From assembly GCA_002727315.1 (NCBI GenBank), contig PBWR01000023.1, positions 36,722-100,721 of the forward strand: a stretch of DNA of 64,000 nucleotides, in the 5' to 3' direction. Positions 19,186 to 27,525 of the stretch are shown here, in pieces; the stretch's first letter is position 1, and each line of letters begins with the position of its first letter. The position numbers were made by a program, and so were the translations under genes. Below the pieces are notes generated by a model that was not told where the DNA came from, did not search any database, and saw only the letters and a program-made list of their open reading frames with translations. Origin of the DNA: Alphaproteobacteria bacterium (GTDB lineage Bacteria; Pseudomonadota; Alphaproteobacteria; UBA6615).

Positions 19186-19818
19186 TTAGCTGGATAGATC
19201 TTCGATATACGCCCGTGCCTCTTCAAAGACGGCATCGGGAGACTTTTCCGAAGTATCAATCTCGCGCGCGTCTCCCGCTTTCAGCGGAGAGACCTTTCGA
19301 GTGCGATCACGCTCGTCACGCGCTTCTATCTCAGCCAGGACGGCGGCATATGTACTCTTAAGGCCCTTTTCCTGCAACTCTTTATGGCGGCGTTCTGCGC
19401 GTATTTCCGCGCGTGCTGTGACGAAGAGTTTCACGTCTGCATCCGGGCACACGACGCTGCCTATGTCGCGCCCGTCCAGAACCGCGCCCGGTTTGCCGCC
19501 CGGCGGGGTCCGGGCGAAGGCCTGCTGGAACGCCAGCAGCACCTTCCGCACATCCGGGATCGCCGCCAGCTTGGATGCCGCTTCGGCGACGGTTTCCGTA
19601 TAAAGGTCAACAGAATCAAGGTTTTCCGGGTCGAGTGCCCGGGCCGCGCCCACCGCATCGGCCGGGTTGCCCGGATCGCCGCCCCGGTCCAGCACCAGGT
19701 GACCGACCGCCCGGTAGAGGCGCCCGGTATCCAGGAATGCCAGGTCGAAATGCTCGGCCAGCCGCTTCGCCAGCGTGCCTTTTCCGGCTGCGGCCGGGCC
19801 GTCGATGGCGACGATCAC
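19186..19818 (-). CDS. cmk: Cytidylate kinase
   Basis: Phosphorylates CMP and dCMP using ATP. The P-loop GPAAAGKGTLAKRLA is at the N-terminus, LDTGRLYRAVG is the NMP-binding signature, and LDGRDIGSVVCPDADVKLFVTA and REIDTSEKSPD are in place. The track ORF is over-extended: GTG at 19818 overlaps the aroA stop (GTGA) and gives 210 residues starting MIVAIDGPAAAG, the usual N-terminus. aroA-cmk-rpsA is a classic conserved order. Confidence 0.96.
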   Translation of the reverse strand: MIVAIDGPAAAGKGTLAKRLAEHFDLAFLDTGRLYRAVGHLVLDRGGDPGNPADAVGAARALDPENLDSVDLYTETVAEAASKLAAIPDVRKVLLAFQQAFARTPPGGKPGAVLDGRDIGSVVCPDADVKLFVTARAEIRAERRHKELQEKGLKSTYAAVLAEIEARDERDRTRKVSPLKAGDAREIDTSEKSPDAVFEEARAYIEDLSS

Positions 19819-21158
19819 GGCGCGCCCCCTGAAATTTCTGCGCCCAGCGTGCCCATCGTTGCGATGAAGCCAGGGAAACTCGTATCGATGGTGTGCACAT
19901 CGTCGATGGTGACGGGTGCTTCGCAGGCAAGACCGAGGATAAGGAAACTCATGGCGATCCGGTGGTCCAGGTTGGCCGAAATGTGCCCGCCGCCCGGTGG
20001 CGGCCCGTCGCAGCCCTCGATCACGATCCGGTCGTCCTCCGTCCAGACCGCCACCCCGCACGCGGCGAGCCCCGTCTCGATGGCGGCGAGTCGGTCGCTT
20101 TCCTTGACCCTCAGTTCACCGATCCCTTCGAAGACCGACCGGCCCTTCGCACAGGCGGCGGCGGCGGCCAGCACCGGATATTCGTCGATCATCGACGGTG
20201 CACGCTCTGCGGGGACGATCACGGCCTTGAGCGCACCGGCGCGAACCCGCAAGTCGGCCACCGGTTCGCCGCCGGCATCGCGTTGATTGTCGCGCGCGAT
20301 ATCCACGCCCATTTCCTCCAATGTGTCGAATAGACCGGTGCGCGCCGGGTTAATGCCGACCGCCGGCAGATGTACCTCGGAGCCAGCCACGATCGCCGCG
20401 GCGACGGCGGGGAATGCCGCCGAGCTCGGGTCTGCCGGCACCTTGATCTCCGACGGGGTGAGTTCGGGCTGGCCGGTGACCGTGATGCGCCGGCCGTCCG
20501 CGGTATCCTCGATTTCGATTTCCGCGCCAATATGGGCGAGCATGCGTTCGGTGTGGTCGCGGGTGGCCGCCGGTTCGATGACGCTAGTCCTGCCCGGTGC
20601 GTGCAGCCCGGCCAGGAGGATTGCCGACTTCACCTGGGCCGACGGGACCGGCAGTACATACTCAATGGGCAGAAGATCATCGGTGCCCGTGACCGACACG
20701 GGCATCCGGCCGCCATCGCGGGCTTCGGTGCGCACGCCCATGGCCTCCAGCGGCGTGATCACGCGCCCCATGGGCCGGTCGCGCAGAGAATCATCGCCGG
20801 TCAGGATGGCTGTAAACCCGTGGCCGGCAAGCAGGCCGCAGAGCAGGCGCGCCGCGGTGCCGGAATTGCCCAGGTCGAGGACATTGTCGGGCGCCGCAAG
20901 GCCGCCCACCCCGACGCCGTCGACCACCCAGGTGCCGTCGACCTCGCGCACAACCCCGACCCCCAAGGCCCGCAGGGCCGCGGCGGTGGCGTGAACATCC
21001 TCACCCTCGAGCAAGCCCTCGATACGGGTCGTCCCCACGGCCAGCGCACCCAGCATCAGGGCACGGTGAGAGATTGACTTGTCGCCCGGAACCGTGACGG
21101 TCCCTTGAAGCGGTCCGCTGTGTTTTGCCGTGGCTGGTTGTGGCGTGGAGGATGGCAT
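19815..21158 (-). CDS. aroA: 3-phosphoshikimate 1-carboxyvinyltransferase (EPSP synthase)
   Basis: Joins shikimate-3-phosphate to PEP in the shikimate pathway. Family motifs are in order: GDKSISHRALMLGALA, LGNSGTAARLLCGLLAG, DRPMGRVITPLEAMGV, RVKESDRLAAIETGLAACG and DHRIAMSFLILGLA. I favour ATG 21158 (447 residues), because the longer alternatives at 21194 and 21245 lack any SD. An AGAG element before 21158 is weak, so the exact start is uncertain. LGNSGTAAR resembles class II (glyphosate-tolerant-type) enzymes, but class cannot be settled by eye. First gene of the long leftward run. Confidence 0.95.
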   Translation of the reverse strand: MPSSTPQPATAKHSGPLQGTVTVPGDKSISHRALMLGALAVGTTRIEGLLEGEDVHATAAALRALGVGVVREVDGTWVVDGVGVGGLAAPDNVLDLGNSGTAARLLCGLLAGHGFTAILTGDDSLRDRPMGRVITPLEAMGVRTEARDGGRMPVSVTGTDDLLPIEYVLPVPSAQVKSAILLAGLHAPGRTSVIEPAATRDHTERMLAHIGAEIEIEDTADGRRITVTGQPELTPSEIKVPADPSSAAFPAVAAAIVAGSEVHLPAVGINPARTGLFDTLEEMGVDIARDNQRDAGGEPVADLRVRAGALKAVIVPAERAPSMIDEYPVLAAAAACAKGRSVFEGIGELRVKESDRLAAIETGLAACGVAVWTEDDRIVIEGCDGPPPGGGHISANLDHRIAMSFLILGLACEAPVTIDDVHTIDTSFPGFIATMGTLGAEISGGAP

Positions 21159-21366
21159 GGTGGCTCTTTGGGGTGCGTGCTTGACGTGTGACATGGGTTG
21201 GTGACGGCGGCGACCGATTACCACAGGTTTGTGTGTCGGGGCCATGCTGCTGGCGTCGGATCACGCGCGGATGGCAACAAAGTGTCGCCGGATTGCGGAT
21301 TTGGTTTTGACAGCCGGGTTTGTTCGTGGCACACGGCGGCGCCGAAACACACCGGAGGTACCAGAA

Positions 21367-21717
21367 GTGGCGAAACCGGAATGGGGCGTGAAGCGGGTAT
21401 GCTTGGCATGCGGCGCACGCTTTTACGACATGCAGAAGTCCCCGATCGTTTGCCCGAGCTGCGACACGCAGTTCGATCCCGAGGCGATCTTCCGTCCGCG
21501 GCGCGCCCGCGCCGAGGAAGCGACCGCGGCGCCTGCAGCGGCGAATGACGACGCAGGCAAGAAAGCAGCGAGCGAGGAGGACGAGGTCGCCGCGCTGGTT
21601 GACGATGTCGATGTCGAGGACGATGACGCGGATGATGCGCTCGCGGCCGATCTCGACGATGATGACGACGAAGAAGAGGTTGTCGTCGTGGTCAAGAAGG
21701 ATGACGACGAAAGCTGA
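21367..21717 (+). CDS. TIGR02300 (FYDLN-acid) family zinc-ribbon protein
   Basis: Short alphaproteobacterial protein of unknown function. A zinc ribbon with CLAC (Cys pair 1) and CPSC (pair 2) flanks the hallmark ARFYDMQKSP segment, followed by a linker and a very acidic Asp/Glu tail ending VVKKDDDES. GTG at 21367 has GGAGG 8 nt upstream and gives 116 residues. The track start at 21229 is not supported. It is divergent from aroA and is followed by tRNA-Ala, an arrangement seen in other alphaproteobacteria. Confidence 0.93.
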   Translation: MAKPEWGVKRVCLACGARFYDMQKSPIVCPSCDTQFDPEAIFRPRRARAEEATAAPAAANDDAGKKAASEEDEVAALVDDVDVEDDDADDALAADLDDDDDEEEVVVVVKKDDDES

Positions 21718-21814
21718 TCGCGGCGCGACCGTGGGGAGAATTCACTTGCGTTGACCGGCGGGTCCATTATCTTCCCGCCGCCCGGCCAAAAGGCCGCCCG
21801 CCACAGATTTTCAT

Positions 21815-21890
<76 letters not shown>

Positions 21891-21898
21891 AATTCCGG

Positions 21899-21927
21899 AA
21901 AAGCCCGGCTTCTCGGCCGGGCTTTTT
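21899..21927 (+). terminator. Rho-independent terminator after tRNA-Ala
   Basis: AAAAGCCCGGC, 6-nt loop, GCCGGGCTTTT plus one further T. It is an 11-bp stem whose outer A-U pairs merge into the T-run. It directly follows the tRNA and is therefore assigned to the tRNA transcript. Confidence 0.9.
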
Positions 21928-22048
21928 CCGTGCTGCCGTACTTTTGAACCCGGCCTTCGCGGTTTTACGTGTTCCCGCCCGGTGCTTACCCTAAGGTTGT
22001 GATCGAAGCCGAAGATGATGCCGGCAGCTTGCAGCAGGGAGGAACGAA

Positions 22049-22222
22049 ATGAGCCATACCGTATCGGCACCCGAGGTGAAGAAACCCGACCGGCCGGCCT
22101 TGACGGGCGGCGTGGCCGCAGGCGACCAGGTCATCCTGAGCGGCCAGATGGCCTATGACCCGGATATCGACGGGATCCCGAACGCACGGGTCGAGATCGA
22201 GGCCATCGCCATACGTTCCTGA
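22049..22222 (+). pseudogene. RidA-family protein with large in-frame internal deletion
   Basis: Only 57 codons, yet both ends look like a RidA (YjgF/UK114) enamine deaminase. The N-terminal part has GGVAAGDQVILSGQMAYDPD, the family's first strands, and the last residues ARVEIEAIAIRS match the usual RidA C-terminal strand (VEIEAIA-). The roughly 70 residues between, including the catalytic Arg region, are missing without a frame change. A good SD (AGGGAGGAA) precedes the ATG. The product cannot form a normal RidA trimer fold. Followed 47 nt later by an MFS gene. I infer deletion because the termini are both retained. Confidence 0.65.
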
Positions 22223-22269
22223 GACGCAGGCTGGGGGGCGCTCAGGGTGCAATCGAAGATGCGACGGTC

Positions 22270-23493
22270 ATGACGGCGCGCGGGGGGCTGCGCGACCTGC
22301 TGCGCGATGCCGAGTTCCTGCGTATCTGGTTCGTCGGCATTTTCAGCGGCGTTGCGCGCTGGCTGGAGATGCTGGTCGCCGGGGTCTATGCCTTCGACAC
22401 CACCGGGTCGCCGTTCCTCGTGGCTGTCCTGGTCATCCTGCGCATGATGCCGCTGGTGGCATTCGGCTCGATCGTCGGCACGTTTGCCGATCGGATCTCG
22501 CCGCGCATCCTCCTGGTCGTGACCATGACCGGCGCCATGCTCGTCTCCTTTACCGTGTTCGTGCTGTTCCTGACCGGCCTGGATGCCTATTGGGTCGTCG
22601 CCGTGGCGTCCTTCGTCTCGGGCCTGGTCTGGACCACCGACATGCCCTTGCGCCGGCGCATCCTGGGGGATGTTGCCGGGATGGCCCGCATCGCACCCGC
22701 CATGAGCCTTGATGCCGCCACCAACAACGGCACACGGATGCTGGGCCCGTTGCTGGGTGGCCTGATCTTTCAGTGGGTTGGCGCCGGCGGCGCCTATCTG
22801 TTGAGCGCGGCCATGTATGCCGCCTGCGTCGGTGTGCTGGTGTTCGTGGCGGCGAATATCGGCAAGGTCGATGTGGTGCGGCCGGCCTCGCGCGTGCTGG
22901 ACGATCTGCGGGCCGGGTTTGCCTATGCCGTGCGCGACCGCGATATATCGCGCATCCTGCTGGTGACCCTCGTGTTCAATATCTGGGGGTTTCCGTTCCT
23001 CGCCATGATCCCGGTGGTCGGCCGGGAAGAGCTGCAGGTCTCTGCCAGCATCATCGGCGGGCTGACGGCGCTCGAGGGGGCCGGTGCGTTGCTCGGCTCC
23101 CTGCTGATCGCGTCGCGCGTGCGTATCTCCGGGCACCGGCAGCTCTACTATTTTGGCATGCTCGGCTACCTGTTCGCCGCATTCGCGGCGGGCGGGATGG
23201 TCGAGGTTGTGCCCATGGGGCTGGCGCTGATCGTCGTCGGACTGTGCGCGTCCGGTTTCTCCACCATGCAGTCGACCCTGATCTATACCCTCGCGCCGCC
23301 GGAGATGCGGGGCCGCCTGTTCGGCGTGCTGGTCATCTGTATCGGCAGCGGCCTGATCGGCTTCACCAATATCGGGCTCATGGGCGAGTGGTTCGGGGGC
23401 TCGACAGCCATGCGCATCGTCGCGGCCGAGGGGCTGATACCGCTGTTGTGGATCGGGCTTTCCTGGCGTCAGCTCTGGGGACGCGACACCTAG
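22270..23493 (+). CDS. MFS transporter, EntS/MFS_3-like
   Basis: Inner-membrane exporter of 407 residues with about 12 hydrophobic helices. FADRISPRILLVVTM is the loop 2-3 MFS motif, MSLDAATNNGTRMLGPLLGG is typical of the MFS_3/EntS siderophore-exporter branch, and LAPPEMRGRLFGVLV is in the second half. Substrate is unknown. ATG at 22270 lacks a good SD. It follows the RidA remnant by 47 nt, so coupling to it was possible in the ancestor. Its TAG stop overlaps the stop of the convergent GMC gene in a shared CTAG. Confidence 0.85.
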   Translation: MTARGGLRDLLRDAEFLRIWFVGIFSGVARWLEMLVAGVYAFDTTGSPFLVAVLVILRMMPLVAFGSIVGTFADRISPRILLVVTMTGAMLVSFTVFVLFLTGLDAYWVVAVASFVSGLVWTTDMPLRRRILGDVAGMARIAPAMSLDAATNNGTRMLGPLLGGLIFQWVGAGGAYLLSAAMYAACVGVLVFVAANIGKVDVVRPASRVLDDLRAGFAYAVRDRDISRILLVTLVFNIWGFPFLAMIPVVGREELQVSASIIGGLTALEGAGALLGSLLIASRVRISGHRQLYYFGMLGYLFAAFAAGGMVEVVPMGLALIVVGLCASGFSTMQSTLIYTLAPPEMRGRLFGVLVICIGSGLIGFTNIGLMGEWFGGSTAMRIVAAEGLIPLLWIGLSWRQLWGRDT

Positions 23494-25175
23494 GCGAGCA
23501 TCGCTGCGGCGATCTTCTCGGCGACCATCAGAGTGGGCAGGTTGGTGTTCCCGCGCGGGACGACGGGCATGATCGAGGCATCGACGACGCGCAACCCGTC
23601 CACGCCGCGAACCCGTCCGGAAGAATCTACGACGCTCATCGGGTCGTCCGCTGCGCCCATGCGGCATGTGCCCGCATGGTGCGCCATGCCCGACACGCTG
23701 TCGGCGACGAACGCATTGATCCGCGCCGGGTCGGCCAGCAGTCCCGCGACGTCGAGGCCGGGCTTGGACAGGACACCGAGGACCGGCCGCCCGGCGGCGG
23801 GCACCCAGTCGAGCAGTTTCGACAGGATGGCCGCGCGAGTGGCATTGTAGGCGTTGACATTGTTGAGCTCGCGCATGCGCCGGGCATTGCTCACGGGGAC
23901 GGCGTGATGCCAGTGCCGGCGGACCTCGGGCGACAGCAGCATCACCGCCGCGCGGCGCACGCCGTCGGCGAGCCGCGCCCGGTCGCGTTCGTCGGACAGG
24001 AAATTGAACTCGATCCGTGCCGGCGTGCCGGGGTCGGCATCGCGCAGGGTGATGCGGCCGCGCGAGGCGGGCTGCAGGATGGCCGGGTTGAGGGCACTTA
24101 GGCGGCGGCCCAGTGCGTGCCAGCCGGACATGCCGACAAGCGAGATGTACATATCGCTGGGCGGGCAGTCGGCAAGCCCCGAGGAATATCGCAGGGTTGC
24201 GAAGGTGTGCAGCCGGTCGCGGTCCCGATGGCTCGACGCACGTTTCATCTGCGCGACCAGGAAGGTGATCTGGTGGTTCTGCAGATTGCCGCCGACCCCG
24301 GGCAGATCGACGAGGACATCCGTGCCGAGATCACACAGGTCCTCGGCCGGGCCGATCCCGGCGCGCAGCAGCATCACCGGCGATTGCAGGGCACCCGCCG
24401 AGACGATGACCTCGCTAGCGGTGAAGGATTGCACCCGGCCGCTGATGCGCGCCGTCACACCCGTGACGCGTGCGTTTGCCCCGTCACGGGCGAGGGACTG
24501 GACATGTGCATCGGTGACGATCTGCAGGTTGGGCCGGGCGCGCACCGCGGCATCGAGGTAGCAGATGGCGCTGGAGGCGCGCTTGTCCGGAAACCGGCTG
24601 ATGGGCAACAGCCCGAATCCGTCGCGGAAGTCGCCGTTGAAATCGTCGATATGGGGAAACTGGGCATTGCGGCAATGTTCGTCGAGCGCGCGCACCATCG
24701 GCGGCCATTCGGCCTCCGGCAGGCGGCGGATCGGCACCGGGCCGTCCTGCCCGTGCAGTTCCCCGTCCATGTCGGTGTCGGTCTCAAGCTTGCGGAAGAA
24801 GGGCAGCACGTCCTGCCAGCCCCAGCCCTCGATGCCCATTTCCGCCCAGCCGTCGTAATCGTCCGGCGTGCCGCGGAGCGCGACCATGCCCATCAGGGAC
24901 GATCCGCCGCCCATGATCCGCGCCTGTATGATGGGGCGATCGGGTGACGTATCGCGACGGCCGAGATGGGCGGAGAGCGACCGCCAGGCATAGGCACGGT
25001 TGTAGTAGGAAACCGGGTAGGTGTCGGCGACGTCGGCGGGCTCGGCCTCCGGCGCCGTGTCTCGGCCCGCTTCCAGCAATAGAACCGTATTCGTGCTGCG
25101 CGCCGACAGTCGGTTGGCGAGCACACAGCCGGCCGAACCGCCGCCGACGATGATGTAATCGAAGCTGCTGGTCAC
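23490..25175 (-). CDS. GMC-family FAD oxidoreductase (choline dehydrogenase-like)
   Basis: FAD-dependent alcohol oxidoreductase of 561 residues. The dinucleotide fold is DYIIVGGGSAGCVLANRL at the N-terminus, GMC signature 1 region is IMGGGSSLMGMVALRG, signature 2 is VSAGALQSPVMLLRAGIGP, the catalytic His is in MAHHAGTCRMG and the second active-site residue Asn is in RGNTNLPT. There is no signal peptide, so it is probably cytoplasmic. Substrate is unassigned; choline specificity cannot be claimed. It is the last gene of a three-gene minus unit with a GST and an ABM-like protein, suggesting oxidation and detoxification of an organic substrate. Confidence 0.92.
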   Translation of the reverse strand: MTSSFDYIIVGGGSAGCVLANRLSARSTNTVLLLEAGRDTAPEAEPADVADTYPVSYYNRAYAWRSLSAHLGRRDTSPDRPIIQARIMGGGSSLMGMVALRGTPDDYDGWAEMGIEGWGWQDVLPFFRKLETDTDMDGELHGQDGPVPIRRLPEAEWPPMVRALDEHCRNAQFPHIDDFNGDFRDGFGLLPISRFPDKRASSAICYLDAAVRARPNLQIVTDAHVQSLARDGANARVTGVTARISGRVQSFTASEVIVSAGALQSPVMLLRAGIGPAEDLCDLGTDVLVDLPGVGGNLQNHQITFLVAQMKRASSHRDRDRLHTFATLRYSSGLADCPPSDMYISLVGMSGWHALGRRLSALNPAILQPASRGRITLRDADPGTPARIEFNFLSDERDRARLADGVRRAAVMLLSPEVRRHWHHAVPVSNARRMRELNNVNAYNATRAAILSKLLDWVPAAGRPVLGVLSKPGLDVAGLLADPARINAFVADSVSGMAHHAGTCRMGAADDPMSVVDSSGRVRGVDGLRVVDASIMPVVPRGNTNLPTLMVAEKIAAAMLA

Positions 25176-25200
25176 CTGGCGATCCGGATTGTGGTCCCCG

Positions 25201-25812
25201 TTACTCAGCTGCCGCGTAGGCCGCCTGCAGCGCGGGGCGATCCTTCAAGCGTGCGATATAGGCTACCACGTTTGGCTTGTCGGAGGTGTCGGCACCCAGA
25301 CGGTCGGCGACGATCGTGGCGTGGCCCGACATGATGTCGGCGCCGGAGAATTCACCGGCGAGATAGTCCCGGTCCGCCAGGCGCTGTTCGACGGCGCCCA
25401 GCATCCGGGTCAGTAGCTTTGTTGCCCGGTCGATATTGACCTGGTTGCGCTGCTCCTCGGACAGGAAGAATTTCTCGACCACGATGGTGTTCACCGGTGG
25501 CATCAGCATGCCCTCGGCATAGTGCAGCCACTGCAGATACGCGGCGAAATCCGGTGAGGCCTGGTCCGGGACCAGCGCACCGTCGCCGTACTTCGCCAGC
25601 ACATATTCGACGATGGCGCCGGATTCGAAGATCGTCACCTCGCCATCGTCCAGTGCCGGTACCCGGCCCATGGGGTGGATCTTGAGATATTCGTCGGCGC
25701 GCATGTCCGGGCTGCCGAGCGTGAAGGTCTCAAGCTCGTAGGGCAGGCCCAACTCCTCGAACAGCCAGAGGATGCGGATCGAGCGGGTGCCGGGTGCGTG
25801 ATAGACTTTCAC
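25201..25812 (-). CDS. Glutathione S-transferase family protein
   Basis: 203-residue GST with N-terminal thioredoxin fold (YHAPGTRSIRILWLFEELGLPYE, HPMGRVPALDDG, FESGAIVEYVL) and an all-alpha C-terminal domain. The TRS segment offers the Ser/Thr type active site. GTG start with GAGGCG about 8 nt upstream. It is 18 nt after the ABM-like gene and 25 nt before the GMC oxidoreductase, all on the minus strand. Probable glutathione conjugation or isomerisation of the same pathway's substrate; the reaction is not predictable. Confidence 0.9.
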   Translation of the reverse strand: MKVYHAPGTRSIRILWLFEELGLPYELETFTLGSPDMRADEYLKIHPMGRVPALDDGEVTIFESGAIVEYVLAKYGDGALVPDQASPDFAAYLQWLHYAEGMLMPPVNTIVVEKFFLSEEQRNQVNIDRATKLLTRMLGAVEQRLADRDYLAGEFSGADIMSGHATIVADRLGADTSDKPNVVAYIARLKDRPALQAAYAAAE

Positions 25813-25830
25813 GGTTCGCGCCTCGCGCCC

Positions 25831-26148
25831 TCAGACCACATCGAAGATGGCGCGGGTCAGGGTCTCGCGATTGATCATCGCCATATATTCCTTCACTACG
25901 TCGGGGATGGTGTCGATGTTGCTGATGGAGTTACGGGCATCGTCGGCCGTCTTCCAGGTGACGATGATGGCCCAGGTGCCGTCCTCCTCGCGGCCGATCT
26001 CGCGATGCAGGAAGCCCGGCTGGGCGCTGGTGAATTCCTCGCCCACTTGGCGGCACAGCGCGAGATAGGCATCCGGGTCGGTCCCGTCATTGAGCTTGTA
26101 GTTCACGATCTCGACGGCGTAGGGCGGGGTCAGCTGGGGCGTGGGCAT
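25831..26148 (-). CDS. ABM-like dimeric alpha/beta-barrel protein
   Basis: 105 residues resembling antibiotic-biosynthesis-monooxygenase/EthD-like ferredoxin-fold proteins: YAVEIVNYKL, then GFLHREIGREEDGTWAIIVTWKT and a C-terminal helix. Such proteins act as cofactor-free oxygenases or small-molecule binders, and the actual function here is unknown. Start set at ATG 26148 with AAGGAGA 8 nt upstream; the long extension in the track is antisense of the divergent cyclase gene. It is probably the first gene of the ABM-GST-GMC unit. Confidence 0.72.
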   Translation of the reverse strand: MPTPQLTPPYAVEIVNYKLNDGTDPDAYLALCRQVGEEFTSAQPGFLHREIGREEDGTWAIIVTWKTADDARNSISNIDTIPDVVKEYMAMINRETLTRAIFDVV

Positions 26149-26296
26149 GGTTGAGTCTCCTTGTCTCGTTGGTTCCTTTGTACGAACCGCGGCCGTGGCG
26201 CGCAAACCCGAACTCGGCCGGGGGGTGCGTCGAGAAGACCCGGAACCGGCCTCCCATCTTTCGATAGTCTGTCCGGCAAACAGGAGGACAGCGAAG

Positions 26297-27097
26297 ATGC
26301 CCAAACTCGTCGATCTCACCCGGCCCATCGATTCCCGGAACCGCGAACTCGTCAGCCCCGCCATGCAGGGTTTGGCGAACATCTTCGGGCCCGACATCAA
26401 GTATCTTCGCCCTGAGGAGCTGGGCCGCGACCGCATGACCGAGTTCTTCGGTTGTGGTGCGGAGCATCTGCCCGATGGCGAGGGTTGGGGCGAGGAAGTC
26501 CTGAACGGCATGAACACCCACTGCTAGACCCATGTGGACGCGCCCTATCATTCCGGCAACACGATCGAGGGAAAGCCCGCCCGCAAGATCCACGAGATCG
26601 ATGTGCAGGAACTTTTCTGTCCCGGCATGGTCCTGGACATGCGTCCCTGCGCCAAGCCGAACACGGCCTTCACCATCGACGAACTTCAGGCCGCCATCGA
26701 TGCGGTCGGGCGCCCGATCGAGGACGGCGATGCGGTGATGCTGCGCACCGGCCAGGAACGCTAAGCCATGAAGGATGACGAGTTCTGGACCTATCCGGGC
26801 ATGACCCGCGACGGCACGGTGTTCCTGACCGGACAGGGTGCCAGGGTGCTGGGCACGGATGCGGTCGGCTGGGACCGGCCTTTCCCGGTGATGAAGCAGG
26901 CCTTCGAGGAGACCGGTGACAAGTCGGAGATATGGGACGGCCATTTTGCGGTGCGCGAGAAGGAAGCCTTCATCGTCCAACAGCTCGACAATCTCGCCGC
27001 CCTGCCGCCGACGGGCTATATGGTCGCCTTCTTCCCGATCCGCCTGGTCGGCACTAGCGCGGCCCCCGCACGCGTCGTCGCGTTCCTTGAGGACTGA
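26297..27097 (+). pseudogene. Cyclase-family (kynurenine formamidase-like) hydrolase with two in-frame stops
   Basis: Reads as one 266-codon frame from ATG 26297 (SD AGGAGGA) to TGA 27097, interrupted by TAG at codon 77 (26525) and TAA at codon 156 (26762). Flanking residues continue perfectly: NTHC-stop-THVDAPYHSG is the metal-binding HxxTHxDAPxH motif of the family, and RTGQER-stop-AMKDDEFW is a normal later segment. The family comprises Mn/Zn-dependent amidohydrolases such as kynurenine formamidase. No frameshift is present, so only two point substitutions separate it from an intact gene. It is divergent from the ABM-GST-GMC unit. Product is expected to be lost unless the stops are sequencing errors. 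Confidence 0.85.
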
Positions 27098-27236
27098 GCA
27101 CCGCCGCGGTACTGCAACCATTGTCTAATAGGCGGCCGCCACTGGGGTTGAGTGATCGGAGGAGGATGCAGAGCAGCGTGATCTGCGAAGCATTGTGTTC
27201 CTCCGTTCCCCCGACCCCGTACTGCGGGGTTATTGA

Positions 27237-27266
27237 TGTGCAGAGCCCTGCCCTGCACATTTTTTT
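27237..27266 (+). terminator. Candidate rho-independent terminator
   Basis: TGTGCAG, a 9-nt loop, CTGCACA, then seven T. A 7-bp stem. It lies 140 nt downstream of the interrupted cyclase gene on the plus strand. Confidence 0.6.
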
Positions 27267-27440
27267 CGTCGGTGCTAGGCTGTACGCCGTCGTTTCCCTG
27301 ACCACGACCCACAAGAGCCGATCGCGTGCCCGTTCCCAAGCCCGCTTGCAAACACTGCGGCGGGTCTTCGATGACGGGTTATGTAGCGACCGGCACGGGC
27401 GCGGGGACTCAACTTATCGTGTGATGGCGTGCGCTTGCTC

Positions 27441-27504
27441 CCTCACCCTGAGCTTGTCGAAGGAGAGAGCAACATCCTCATGCTTCGACAGGCTCAGCAT
27501 GAGG
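27441..27504. repeat. Family-A intergenic palindrome
   Basis: Left arm CCTCACCCTGAGCTTGTCGA and right arm TCGACAGGCTCAGCATGAGG are near-perfect inverted repeats around a roughly 20-nt centre. The same pair recurs at 43497 and 46463. A REP/BIME-like element in an intergenic gap. Confidence 0.85.
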
Positions 27505-27525
27505 ATTTTGCAGGATGCGCGGATC

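Larger units (their letters stand above)
27098..27525. other. Gene-free interval of about 430 bp
   Basis: No convincing gene. It holds a terminator-like hairpin (27237-27266), a 32-codon GTG frame at 27326-27424 with a CKHCGG zinc-ribbon-like start but weak SD, and a family-A palindromic repeat at 27441-27504 just before the 3' end of the YCII gene. The 32-codon frame could be a remnant N-terminus and I do not call it a gene. Confidence 0.6.

Noticed and set aside
22153-23667. 504-codon minus-strand ORF, His/Gln/Asp rich
   Set aside because: Antisense of the MFS gene. The composition (Gly-His-Gln-Asp) is the reverse complement of hydrophobic codons.
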